Shown one piece after another: positions 1-5,753 of a stretch of DNA of 6,001 bases. A program made the position numbers and the translations under genes. Source of the stretch: Ekhidna sp. (GTDB lineage Bacteria > Bacteroidota > Bacteroidia > Cytophagales > Cyclobacteriaceae); assembly GCA_013214445.1 (NCBI GenBank), contig JABSPG010000174.1:1-6001 (forward strand), given 5' to 3'. The notes under the pieces are model-generated. The model did no database searches. It was given only the letters and a program-made list of their open reading frames with translations, and was not told the origin of the DNA. Numbering within the stretch: the first letter of the stretch is position 1; every line of letters starts with the position of its first letter.

Positions 1-776
1 ACGGGAAGAGCGATTTCTTGGATTATCTACCAAGGGTGCAGTATTACCTGATGGGGAAAAACGAATGGAAAACAAGTGACACCTGGCCTCCAAAAGAAGC
101 AACACAGACATCTTTCTACCTAGACAGTGATGGAAGCGCCAATAGCCTCTTCGGTGATGGTAAGCTTTCTCTAGAAGCTCCAACTAAGCCTAGTCAAGAC
201 AACTACACGTATGATCCCAACAACCCGGTATTTTCAAATGGAGGGAATGTTTGTTGTACGGGAAATGCCATCGAGGCAGGAGCTAGGGATCAGCAAGAAA
301 TGGAAACTAGGAGTGATATCTTGGTGTACACTTCCGATGTATTGGAAGAAGGAATCGAAGTTTCGGGATTCATCGACATCTCCCTATTCGTTTCTTCAGA
401 TGTAAAGGATACTGATTTCACGGTAAAGTTGATTGATGTGTATCCGGATGGAACAGCTTACAACCTAGATGAGACGATCCAAAGAGCGCGATATAGAGAG
501 GGTTATGACAAAGAGGGCTTTATGGAAGAAGGCGAGATCTATCAAATAGATTTGACTTCCCTATCTACAAGTAACTATTTCGCGAAGGGTCACCGAATAC
601 GAATAGAAGTAGCCAGTAGTAATTTTCCTCGCTTTATGAGAAACCTAAACACAGGGGGGAATAACTATGATGAATCTGAAGGCATAGTGGCACATAACAC
701 CATCCATCACTCGAAAGAACATCCTTCACAAATCAAACTACCAATCGTAGGTGATCTGAAGATTTCGGACAGATAG
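1..776 (+). CDS. CocE/NonD family hydrolase, C-terminal part (cut by window start)
   Basis: The reading frame is open to the left window edge (first full codon at position 3), so this is the last ~257 residues of a longer protein; the TTG at 18 is internal. What is visible matches the C-terminal beta-sandwich (PepX_C-like) domain of the CocE/alpha-amino-acid ester hydrolase family. It opens with a segment like VQYYLMGKNEW followed by a WPP motif. It then has a GG..CC motif followed by GARDQQ, and a METRSDILVYTS strand. Next come DFTVKLIDVYPDG, a GEIYQIDL/GHRIRIEVASSNFPR pair and a final HHSKEHPS..KLPIV segment. Family members are serine hydrolases acting on esters, amides or beta-lactam-type acyl groups, often exported. 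The catalytic Ser-Asp-His lie in the alpha/beta-hydrolase domain upstream, outside the window, so substrate and localisation cannot be judged. I see no clear terminator after the stop. Confidence 0.88.
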   Translation, partial: GKSDFLDYLPRVQYYLMGKNEWKTSDTWPPKEATQTSFYLDSDGSANSLFGDGKLSLEAPTKPSQDNYTYDPNNPVFSNGGNVCCTGNAIEAGARDQQEMETRSDILVYTSDVLEEGIEVSGFIDISLFVSSDVKDTDFTVKLIDVYPDGTAYNLDETIQRARYREGYDKEGFMEEGEIYQIDLTSLSTSNYFAKGHRIRIEVASSNFPRFMRNLNTGGNNYDESEGIVAHNTIHHSKEHPSQIKLPIVGDLKISDR

Positions 777-910
777 ACCTTGACAGGCTTAAGACAAATG
801 GTACCAATTTCGATATTCGACTGTAACAAAACTAAAAAATAAGGTGTTTGCACTTTCAACATACGATTAAATATAAGATCTGTTAGACCTAAAACTAATT
901 GAGAAAGACA
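777..910. other. Intergenic stretch between hydrolase and msrA
   Basis: This 134-bp gap is AT-rich and holds no ORF of note. No convincing hairpin terminator follows the hydrolase gene; the only palindromes seen are short (GGTACC, and TCGA arms around TAT near 812-822). It probably carries the msrA promoter (see the 847-879 candidate). Confidence 0.5.
847..879 (+). promoter_or_regulatory. Candidate promoter for msrA
   Basis: A TTTG at 847-850 (also readable as TTGCAC at 848-853) lies 21 nt before TATAAGAT at 872-879, about 32 nt upstream of the msrA ATG. The TTTG and the spacing fit the Bacteroidota housekeeping promoter (TTTG, then TAnnTTTG), but the -7 element matches only in its TA. As a sigma70-like reading, TTGCAC-18-TATAAG is reasonable. 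This is visual pattern matching only. Confidence 0.3.
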
Positions 911-1417
911 ATGGAAAACTTTAAGAAAGCTTATATAGCAGGGGGATGTTTTTGGGGTATGGAAGAATTATTCAGAACCCGACCCGGTGTAAAAGATACT
1001 GAAGTAGGATACATCGGTGGAGAAAACGATAACCCTACCTACCGAAATCATCCTGGACATGCAGAAGGGTTGGAAATTATCTACGATCCGCAAGAGACTT
1101 CCTTTACCGACTTATTGGATTATTTTTTTAGGATTCACAATCCCACAACCCTAAATCGTCAGGGAAATGATGTCGGAAGCAGCTATCGATCGGCGATTTT
1201 CTATCAAAACGAAGAAGAACTGGAGGACTCGAAGAAAATGATAGAAGTCGTGAATGACTCAAACAAGTGGGAAGGCCCAGCTGCCACCACCTTGGAACCC
1301 TACAGTACCTTTTGGGCGGCAGAGCCGGAGCACCAAGACTATCTCCAACGTATTCCCAACGGGTATACATGCCATTTTGAAAGGTTCCAGGAGAGCTTTT
1401 TAGCAGAGACCAATTGA
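911..1417 (+). CDS. msrA: Peptide-methionine (S)-S-oxide reductase MsrA
   Basis: This enzyme reduces the S-epimer of methionine sulfoxide, free or in proteins, back to methionine with thioredoxin as usual electron donor. The protein is 168 aa, a typical compact MsrA, without a signal peptide and so probably cytosolic. The active site is GGCFWG with nucleophile Cys13. Other family residues seen are NPTY (41-44), GHAE with the acid Glu52, GNDVGSSYRSAIFY (Asp87, Tyr92) and AEPEHQDY (137-144). The only other cysteine is Cys154 in GYTCHF near the C-terminus, the natural candidate for the resolving cysteine. The VCSG segment of many MsrAs, between NPTY and GHAE, is shortened here. I chose ATG 911 because the protein then begins just before the conserved strand and a weak AGAAAG lies upstream; an in-frame TTG at 899 would add four residues. 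It ends in tandem stops (TGATGA). A hairpin follows, then a second MsrA-like gene. Confidence 0.93.
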   Translation: MENFKKAYIAGGCFWGMEELFRTRPGVKDTEVGYIGGENDNPTYRNHPGHAEGLEIIYDPQETSFTDLLDYFFRIHNPTTLNRQGNDVGSSYRSAIFYQNEEELEDSKKMIEVVNDSNKWEGPAATTLEPYSTFWAAEPEHQDYLQRIPNGYTCHFERFQESFLAETN

Positions 1418-1423
1418 TGAGTC

Positions 1424-1462
1424 GTGTTCGAATAGACTTATCTATCTATTCGAACACTTTCA
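1424..1462 (+). terminator. Hairpin with T-rich tail after msrA
   Basis: A perfect 13-bp inverted repeat (arms 1424-1436 and 1445-1457, starting GTGTTCGAATAGA) encloses an 8-nt loop and is followed by TTTCATTT. It starts 6 nt after the msrA stop codon, as expected for an intrinsic terminator. The T run is interrupted, so termination may be partial. The 3' arm ends only 23 nt before the ATG of the next gene, so it would also lie in that gene's leader if transcription reads through. Confidence 0.7.
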
Positions 1463-1480
1463 TTTACTTAAAGTAGCTAA

Positions 1481-1999
1481 ATGGAAGAAGTACTGAGCCG
1501 TCCCAGTGGCCTAAAGCAACTAGGATTTGGAGGTGGATGTCACTGGTGTACCGAAGCAGTTTTTGATCACCTGATCGGAGTATCAGATGTGAAACAAGGA
1601 TGGATTAAATCAAAACCTCCATATGAAGCTTTTTCAGAGGCTGTCTTAGTAAGCTATGATTCAGAGAGTATTTCAACTGAAACACTGATTCATATCCATC
1701 TCCTTACCCATGCAAGTGATGCTGATCATAGTATGAGAGCTAAATATCGGTCTGCCATCTATTACCTAAACAAAGAAGAGCAGAAGAACTTACAATCCAT
1801 TTTGGATAGAGCGAGATCAACGGATTCCAGAAACTATGTAACTAAAGTTTTACCAATGGCCACTTTTCAGTCCAATAACGAAAAGTACCTGAACTATTAC
1901 AGAAAGAGACCAGAAGCGCCTTTCTGTAAAACACACATAACACCAAAGCTTCAAAAACTGATGAAAAAGTTTGGGAATCGTGTAAGGCCAATAGATTAA
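1481..1999 (+). CDS. Divergent MsrA-family protein with CXXC active site
   Basis: This 172-aa protein has the MsrA fold signature but is a remote paralogue of its upstream neighbour. The nucleophile strand reads FGGGCHWCTEAVF, so the usual GCFWG has become GCHWC and makes a Cys20-Cys23 CXXC pair. Shared landmarks are Glu53 in FSEAVLVSYD (equivalent to GHAE), and KYRSAIYY (Tyr89). Lost features are the NPTY/GHAE loop, the active-site Asp (Ser84 in an ungapped alignment) and the AEPEHQDY motif (NNEKYLNYY here). A third cysteine, Cys149 (APFCKTH), precedes a basic C-terminal tail (PKLQKLMKKFGNRVR). From memory, GCHWC-type MsrA homologues occur in Bacteroidota and are annotated as methionine sulfoxide reductases, but I infer rather than see that activity. 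ATG 1481 has no clear Shine-Dalgarno site. The gene may be read with msrA through the hairpin, since only 63 nt separate them. Confidence 0.8.
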   Translation: MEEVLSRPSGLKQLGFGGGCHWCTEAVFDHLIGVSDVKQGWIKSKPPYEAFSEAVLVSYDSESISTETLIHIHLLTHASDADHSMRAKYRSAIYYLNKEEQKNLQSILDRARSTDSRNYVTKVLPMATFQSNNEKYLNYYRKRPEAPFCKTHITPKLQKLMKKFGNRVRPID

Positions 2000-2060
2000 C
2001 TCAATAAAGTTCTTCTCATGTAACCATTCAAGTCAAGCAAGAGAAATAAAAATTGCTATT
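2000..2060. other. Convergent intergenic gap
   Basis: These 61 nt lie between the stop codons of the CXXC MsrA gene and trmB. The only inverted repeat seen is a weak 6-bp A/T-rich one (GAAATA 2043-2048 and TATTTC 2057-2062). I see no strong terminator for either gene. Confidence 0.4.
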
Positions 2061-2720
2061 TCAATCCGCAAATCTGAATTTCATATACTTGATCTTCTCT
2101 CCTTTCTCAGTCCATATACGTTCATACTTAGTCTTTATGTCGTAGTGCTCACCTAGTAATGGAGAGTGATATAGATCATGTGTGAATACATGATCGCGAA
2201 TCTGAAAATCAGTCAAAACGTCTAGTGTATAATCAAATAGTCTAGTATTGTCGGTTTTGAACTTAAACCAACCATCTGTTTTTAGGAGCTTTTGGTATTT
2301 CTGCAAAAAGCTTTTGTTGGATAAGCGGTGTTTCTCGTCACGATCCTTTGGTCTAGGATCTGGAAAAGTGAGCCATATTTCATCGATTTCATTTTCATCA
2401 AAAAGACTTAGAATCTCGATGATATGCATCCGTAAAAAAGCAACATTTTCAAGTTCTTTATTCTGAGCATATTGACTACCCCTCCATACCCGATCACCTT
2501 TGATGTCTATCCCAATGAAGTTTCTGTTAGGAAATTTTTCTGCAAGCGATAGTGTATATTCTCCCCAGCCACAGGCTAATTCCACTACTATTTCGTTATC
2601 ATTACCGAAGAATTCATTCCATTTGCCATGGATATTATCAAAGAGAGGTTTCCCCGGTTCTATGACATTCTCACTTGCCATATTCTCGGAAAACTTCGTT
2701 AGTTTGTTTTTCTTACTCAA
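2061..2720 (-). CDS. trmB: tRNA (guanine(46)-N7)-methyltransferase TrmB
   Basis: TrmB transfers a methyl group from S-adenosylmethionine to N7 of guanine-46 in the variable loop of tRNAs. The 219-aa protein is full length for the family. The Rossmann SAM motif is VELACGWGEY (46-55), followed by GIDIKGDR (70-77). The family signature is LTFPDPRPKDRDEKHRL (117-133), a variant of the proteobacterial FPDPWPKKRH form. FKTDN (154-158) and TKYERIW (197-203) complete the set. The start is taken as TTG at 2720. The resulting N-terminus MSKKNKLTKF resembles the usual Bacteroidota TrmB beginning, the frame is closed by TGA 12 nt upstream, and the next ATG (codon 14) would cut into that segment. The gene is convergent with the CXXC MsrA gene and divergent from the secreted-protein gene, so it is probably transcribed alone. 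Confidence 0.95.
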   Translation of the reverse strand: MSKKNKLTKFSENMASENVIEPGKPLFDNIHGKWNEFFGNDNEIVVELACGWGEYTLSLAEKFPNRNFIGIDIKGDRVWRGSQYAQNKELENVAFLRMHIIEILSLFDENEIDEIWLTFPDPRPKDRDEKHRLSNKSFLQKYQKLLKTDGWFKFKTDNTRLFDYTLDVLTDFQIRDHVFTHDLYHSPLLGEHYDIKTKYERIWTEKGEKIKYMKFRFAD

Positions 2721-2747
2721 GTTATTTCTACATCAAAACTCACCATA
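2703..2747 (+). promoter_or_regulatory. Divergent control region between trmB and the secreted-protein gene
   Basis: Only 27 nt lie between the trmB TTG and the ATG at 2748, so promoters for both genes must extend into the opposite coding region. For the + strand, TTTG at 2703-2706, 16 nt and TATTTCTA at 2723-2730 is a weak Bacteroidota-like candidate. For trmB, the - strand has GAGTTTTG (2734-2741), five of six fixed positions of TAnnTTTG, without a good TTTG upstream. Both are weak, read by eye. Confidence 0.25.
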
Positions 2748-3272
2748 ATGAAACCCATTCTCCTATCATTGACTCTGCTACTTTCCTTATCCATTTCTGC
2801 TCAAGAACAAGAAGCTGAAGTTGTAAAGGCTGTTGACAATCTCAGAATAAACTGGGATAACGAAGCGGAGAAGTTGCAAAACTATGAAGGCTTAGGCAGT
2901 TTTTGCAGTGAATCTTCGTATAGAAAAGAAATCATTGGGATGCTTGACGATATCCACCATTATGACACCCTGCTCTATGGCATTGTTACGAGAAAGTTTT
3001 CAAGCAGTAAAGACCCAGAGGCTAAAGCTACACTGGATGACATAGAAGAACTGGAAAGTGATTACACCACAAAATCATTTAAACGATTCATCCACAAGGA
3101 ATGTAATTCTTACAATGAAATAGAAATGAACTTGGGTCGTGAAAAAGGGAGTGAGTACAAGAAAGAGGTAGCTACCTTAGAAAAAGAACTCAAGAAATAC
3201 GTAATGGAGATTACCAAGCAGATCGACTTAATTGATGAACATGTACATCATCTCCACCTTGGCGAAGATTAA
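2748..3272 (+). CDS. Small secreted helical protein of unknown function
   Basis: I do not recognise a family. The 174-aa product starts with a clear Sec signal peptide: Lys2, a Leu/Ile/Ser-rich core at 4-16, and probable cleavage after SISA (18/19). There is no lipobox cysteine, so a periplasmic or secreted soluble protein of ~156 residues is expected. The mature part is highly charged and probably mostly alpha-helical, with a likely coiled-coil stretch around 133-164 rich in Lys and Glu. It has exactly two cysteines (Cys53 in GSFCSESS, Cys119 in HKECNSY), which could form a disulfide. The C-terminus carries a His cluster HVHHLH (165-170), and DDIHHYD lies at 67-73. It is divergent from trmB, and its stop overlaps that of folC on the other strand. 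Start ATG 2748 is fixed by the signal peptide; no Shine-Dalgarno site is seen. Confidence 0.85.
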   Translation: MKPILLSLTLLLSLSISAQEQEAEVVKAVDNLRINWDNEAEKLQNYEGLGSFCSESSYRKEIIGMLDDIHHYDTLLYGIVTRKFSSSKDPEAKATLDDIEELESDYTTKSFKRFIHKECNSYNEIEMNLGREKGSEYKKEVATLEKELKKYVMEITKQIDLIDEHVHHLHLGED

Positions 3273-4486
3273 AGCACATCGATTTCAGCTACTACAAAAG
3301 TACTACCCGTAATAAGTACTAAATCATCACTTCCTGCCCTGGTCGTTGCTGCATCGATTGCTTCATTTACATCCTTGTAGCAATCGCCCGTTTTTCCTCT
3401 AACAACAGTTTGTATAGCCAATTCTTCTACAGGTAAAGATCTAGGAACATGACTTTCCGTCCAATAGAACTTAGCGCCTTTTGGAAGCAGATCGATGATT
3501 GGAGCCAGTTCTTTCTCCTGCACCATTCCAAAGACCAAATGTAGATTTCTAGCTTTGAGCTCAGAGATTTGAGCAAACAATGTTCTGAGTCCATCCTCAT
3601 TATGACTGACATCAGCAATGGTTAATGGAGTTTCACTAAGCACTTGGAATCGACCTTTTAAGCCAGTCTGCTCATTTATCCGCTTTACACCTTCCATCAA
3701 CTGTTCATCTGAGATATTCCAGCCTTGATCTCTAAGTACTTTGATCACAGCCTCAACTCCTCCCAGGTTTTTCACTAAGTAATCAGGAACCAATGTTTCC
3801 GAACGATAATTGCTTGGCAAAGCAAACATCAACTCTGCACCTTCCTTCTCCGCTTTTCTAAGAAATACTTCAGCCGTTTCAGCTTGCTTTTCCCCAATCA
3901 CTACAGGCACTCCCGGTTTTATAATCCCCGCTTTTTCCGAAGCAATCTTGGGTAGTGTATCACCCAATAGATCCATATGATCAAACCCAATATTCGTAAT
4001 CAATGAAACTTCGGGTGTAATCACGTTGGTGCTATCTAATCTACCTCCTAAGCCAGTTTCAATAACGGCAATATCGACTCTTTCCTTTGCAAAGTAATCG
4101 AACGCCATCCCAACTGTAATTTCAAAGAAAGATGGATGGATACTTTCAATAGTAGACTTTATCCGATCCACAAATTCGATAATAAAGTCTTCCCTTATCT
4201 CCAAACCATTGATCCGAATACGCTCGGTAAATTTTTTTAGGTGAGGAGAAGTATACAGACCAACCTTATACCCTGCTGATTGCAAAATCGAGGCAATGGC
4301 ATGAGCGGATGTTCCTTTTCCATTAGTTCCAGCGATGTGTACAGACTTGAAGTTTTGATGTGGATTACTTAGTTCTTCAAGTAGTCGAATGGTGTTAGTT
4401 AGATCTTTCGTGTAAGCCCTTTTCCCCTCGCGCTGATACATCGGCAGTCGAGTATACAGATACTCGAGTGTCTCCTGATAGTTCAT
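3269..4486 (-). CDS. folC: Bifunctional folylpolyglutamate synthase / dihydrofolate synthase FolC
   Basis: This Mur-ligase-family ATP-dependent enzyme adds L-glutamate to dihydropteroate (making dihydrofolate) and to reduced folates (making polyglutamates) in the cytosol. The protein is 405 aa, slightly short of the usual ~420-430 but with all landmarks. The P-loop is AGTNGKGTSAH (52-62), then YTSPHL (78-83) and the FERI-like FTERIRING loop (86-94). ETGLGGRLDSTN is at 143-154, IGFDHMDLLG at 167-175, and EKAGIIKPG at 184-192 with the Lys expected to be carbamylated. The C-terminal domain shows ADVSHNEDG (291-299), FGMVQEKE (319-326) and LITGSTFVVAEI (391-402). Whether it has both activities cannot be read from sequence. 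Its ATG overlaps the stop of the TonB-like gene in ATGA, and no Shine-Dalgarno site is seen, so translational coupling is likely. It is the last gene of the exbB-exbD-tonB-folC unit. Confidence 0.96.
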   Translation of the reverse strand: MNYQETLEYLYTRLPMYQREGKRAYTKDLTNTIRLLEELSNPHQNFKSVHIAGTNGKGTSAHAIASILQSAGYKVGLYTSPHLKKFTERIRINGLEIREDFIIEFVDRIKSTIESIHPSFFEITVGMAFDYFAKERVDIAVIETGLGGRLDSTNVITPEVSLITNIGFDHMDLLGDTLPKIASEKAGIIKPGVPVVIGEKQAETAEVFLRKAEKEGAELMFALPSNYRSETLVPDYLVKNLGGVEAVIKVLRDQGWNISDEQLMEGVKRINEQTGLKGRFQVLSETPLTIADVSHNEDGLRTLFAQISELKARNLHLVFGMVQEKELAPIIDLLPKGAKFYWTESHVPRSLPVEELAIQTVVRGKTGDCYKDVNEAIDAATTRAGSDDLVLITGSTFVVAEIDVL

Positions 4487-5361
4487 TTGGTTCTTATGAT
4501 GAAGGTGACGGTACCAGTAGAGACAGGTGCAGATCGGTAATCCGCTGTTTTGCTAAAGGTAAGTTTCTCCACTTCCTGTCTGTATTTTCTTTCCACAGAA
4601 GGTGAAACTGTAGAGGTCACAGTTTCTATTTTGATAAGATAGCCATCTGAATCAACGACGATCTTGTATACAATTTTACCTGTTTCATCAGAGGTGTCCT
4701 TTGGGCTTGGTTTAAAATCCCAAACCCATCCGGAAAGAGATAAATTGGCTCCTTCAGCTTCTCCTGTATTCTTACCTTGACTCCCATAGATAGCCCTTTG
4801 ATCAAGTTCTTTTTCTTCTTCCTCATCTTCGCCATCAGCAGGATTATCATTGGGTACATTTGCGTCTGCTTCAGTTTTCTCTGTCATGAGAGCACGATTA
4901 TCCACCTCTTGCACTGTTTCTTCTTCTAAAACCTCTTCGATCATTTCTGTAGGCTCTTCCCCTTGCTCAGAGACGAACTCACTCTGGGAGGTCTCAAGAG
5001 ATGCTTCTTGTACCTCTACGGGTGTTTGGTTATCGACTACATCAGACTCCACCTCCTCCATGACTTCTGCTTCATCTTGAGCTGTGCTAGATTCCACTTC
5101 TTGTATTTCTTCTGAGGCAGCCTCTACAACCTCCTCAACTTCTTCTTCTACAACCTCTTCCTCTGGAGCAGGTGCCGCCGCGGCTGGAGCTCCTGCAGAC
5201 TGACTAAAACCAAGCTCGATACCATATTCAGGAATGGGTGGGTACGGTTCTTTCCAAGCAATGATGAAATAAAAAAGGACCAGCATAAGGAGCTGAACTG
5301 AGATACTAGTAGCCCATCCAATTCTCTTGTTCCTCTCTTCCTTCTTTTCCCTACCTGTCAT
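4483..5361 (-). CDS. TonB-like energy transducer with acidic linker
   Basis: This 292-aa protein has the TonB layout. A short basic cytoplasmic head (1-14) is followed by one N-terminal membrane anchor (about 15-36). After KEPYPPIPEYGIELGF come an Ala/Pro patch (57-66), a long periplasmic linker (67 to about 205) and a folded C-terminal domain (211-292). That domain contains GKIVYKIVVDSDGYLIKIE, EVEKLTF and a final TGTVTFIIRTK strand. The C-terminal domain would contact outer-membrane partners, passing on proton-motive force from ExbB/ExbD. The linker is unusual: instead of Pro-Glu/Pro-Lys repeats it is Glu/Asp-rich. The TM segment has Ser19 and Gln23 where E. coli TonB has Ser16 and the key His20. 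It starts in TAATG with exbD and ends in ATGA with folC. I assign it as TonB-like rather than TolA from the C-terminal strands and from similarity, as I remember it, to Cytophagales energy transducers. Confidence 0.82.
   Translation of the reverse strand: MTGREKKEERNKRIGWATSISVQLLMLVLFYFIIAWKEPYPPIPEYGIELGFSQSAGAPAAAAPAPEEEVVEEEVEEVVEAASEEIQEVESSTAQDEAEVMEEVESDVVDNQTPVEVQEASLETSQSEFVSEQGEEPTEMIEEVLEEETVQEVDNRALMTEKTEADANVPNDNPADGEDEEEEKELDQRAIYGSQGKNTGEAEGANLSLSGWVWDFKPSPKDTSDETGKIVYKIVVDSDGYLIKIETVTSTVSPSVERKYRQEVEKLTFSKTADYRSAPVSTGTVTFIIRTK
5092..5163 (-). repeat. Glu-rich low-complexity tract in the TonB-like gene
   Basis: Codons 67-90 of the TonB-like gene encode 13 Glu in 24 residues (EEEVVEEEVEEVVEAASEEI at its core), visible on the + strand as CTTCTTCTTCT/CCTC-type runs. 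A second acidic block lies at residues 176-187 (around 4801-4836). These imperfect triplet runs could vary in length between strains. Confidence 0.6.
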
Positions 5362-5750
5362 TACTCTGGTTTTGTTGCAATAGACACTTTAGCTTTTAGC
5401 GCAGTAGCAATACCCGCTACTTCAACCAACCTCTCCACGGGCACAGATGCATCACAGTGCAGCACTACAATGCCTTCATTTCCCGCAAGATTCGCTCGAA
5501 GTACTTTCTCCAGCGAAGCACGTTTCACACGTTGATTATTTACAAAATAGGTCAGGTTTTTCGTAATCGTTACACTAATCTTCTGCATTACGATCTCTGA
5601 AGATTTTGACGAGGGCAAGTTTACTGGTAGTCCCGAAGGAGTGATAAATGACGCAGTAAGCATAAAGAAAATCAACAGCAAGAAGATAATATCAGTCATA
5701 GACGACATGCTGAAACTTGCACTCACCTTATGTTTAGATTTTAAATCCAT
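5361..5750 (-). CDS. exbD: ExbD/TolR family proton-channel subunit
   Basis: ExbD is the single-span partner of ExbB in the inner-membrane motor that uses proton flow to power TonB- or TolA-type transducers. The protein is 129 aa, typical for ExbD. The N-terminal head (1-18, MDLKSKHKVSASFSMSSM) is followed by one membrane helix (about 19-38). That helix starts TDIIFLLLIFFML, with Asp20 in the place of the essential proton-carrying Asp of E. coli ExbD (Asp25) and TolR (Asp23). The periplasmic domain ends with the family-like segment HCDASVPVERLVEVAGIATALKA. The head resembles Bacteroidota ExbD proteins. ATG 5750 lies 3 nt after the exbB stop and has a good AGAGG (5757-5761, spacing 6 nt) inside the last exbB codons. 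The stop overlaps the next ATG by 1 nt. Confidence 0.95.
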   Translation of the reverse strand: MDLKSKHKVSASFSMSSMTDIIFLLLIFFMLTASFITPSGLPVNLPSSKSSEIVMQKISVTITKNLTYFVNNQRVKRASLEKVLRANLAGNEGIVVLHCDASVPVERLVEVAGIATALKAKVSIATKPE

Positions 5751-5753
5751 ACT

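Noticed and set aside
211..405. 64-aa ORF inside the CocE-family gene, + strand
   Set aside because: Out of frame with a well-matched hydrolase domain; no family features of its own.
899..901. TTG 899 as start of msrA
   Set aside because: ATG 911 is in frame, nearer the conserved domain and preceded by a weak Shine-Dalgarno-like AGAAAG; the extra four residues match nothing.
1128..1370. 80-aa ORF antisense to msrA
   Set aside because: Lies fully within msrA on the opposite strand and looks like a low-complexity shadow translation.
2043..2062. Possible terminator hairpin between the convergent genes
   Set aside because: Only a 6-bp A/T-rich stem with an 8-nt loop; too weak to call.
2248..2748. 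Two + strand ORFs (72 and 82 aa) over trmB
   Set aside because: Antisense to conserved trmB motifs; Ser/Phe-rich composition typical of shadow frames.
4850..5080. 76-aa Ser/Thr-rich ORF, + strand, over the TonB-like gene
   Set aside because: It is the complement of the Glu-rich linker codons, which automatically gives Ser/Thr-rich translation.
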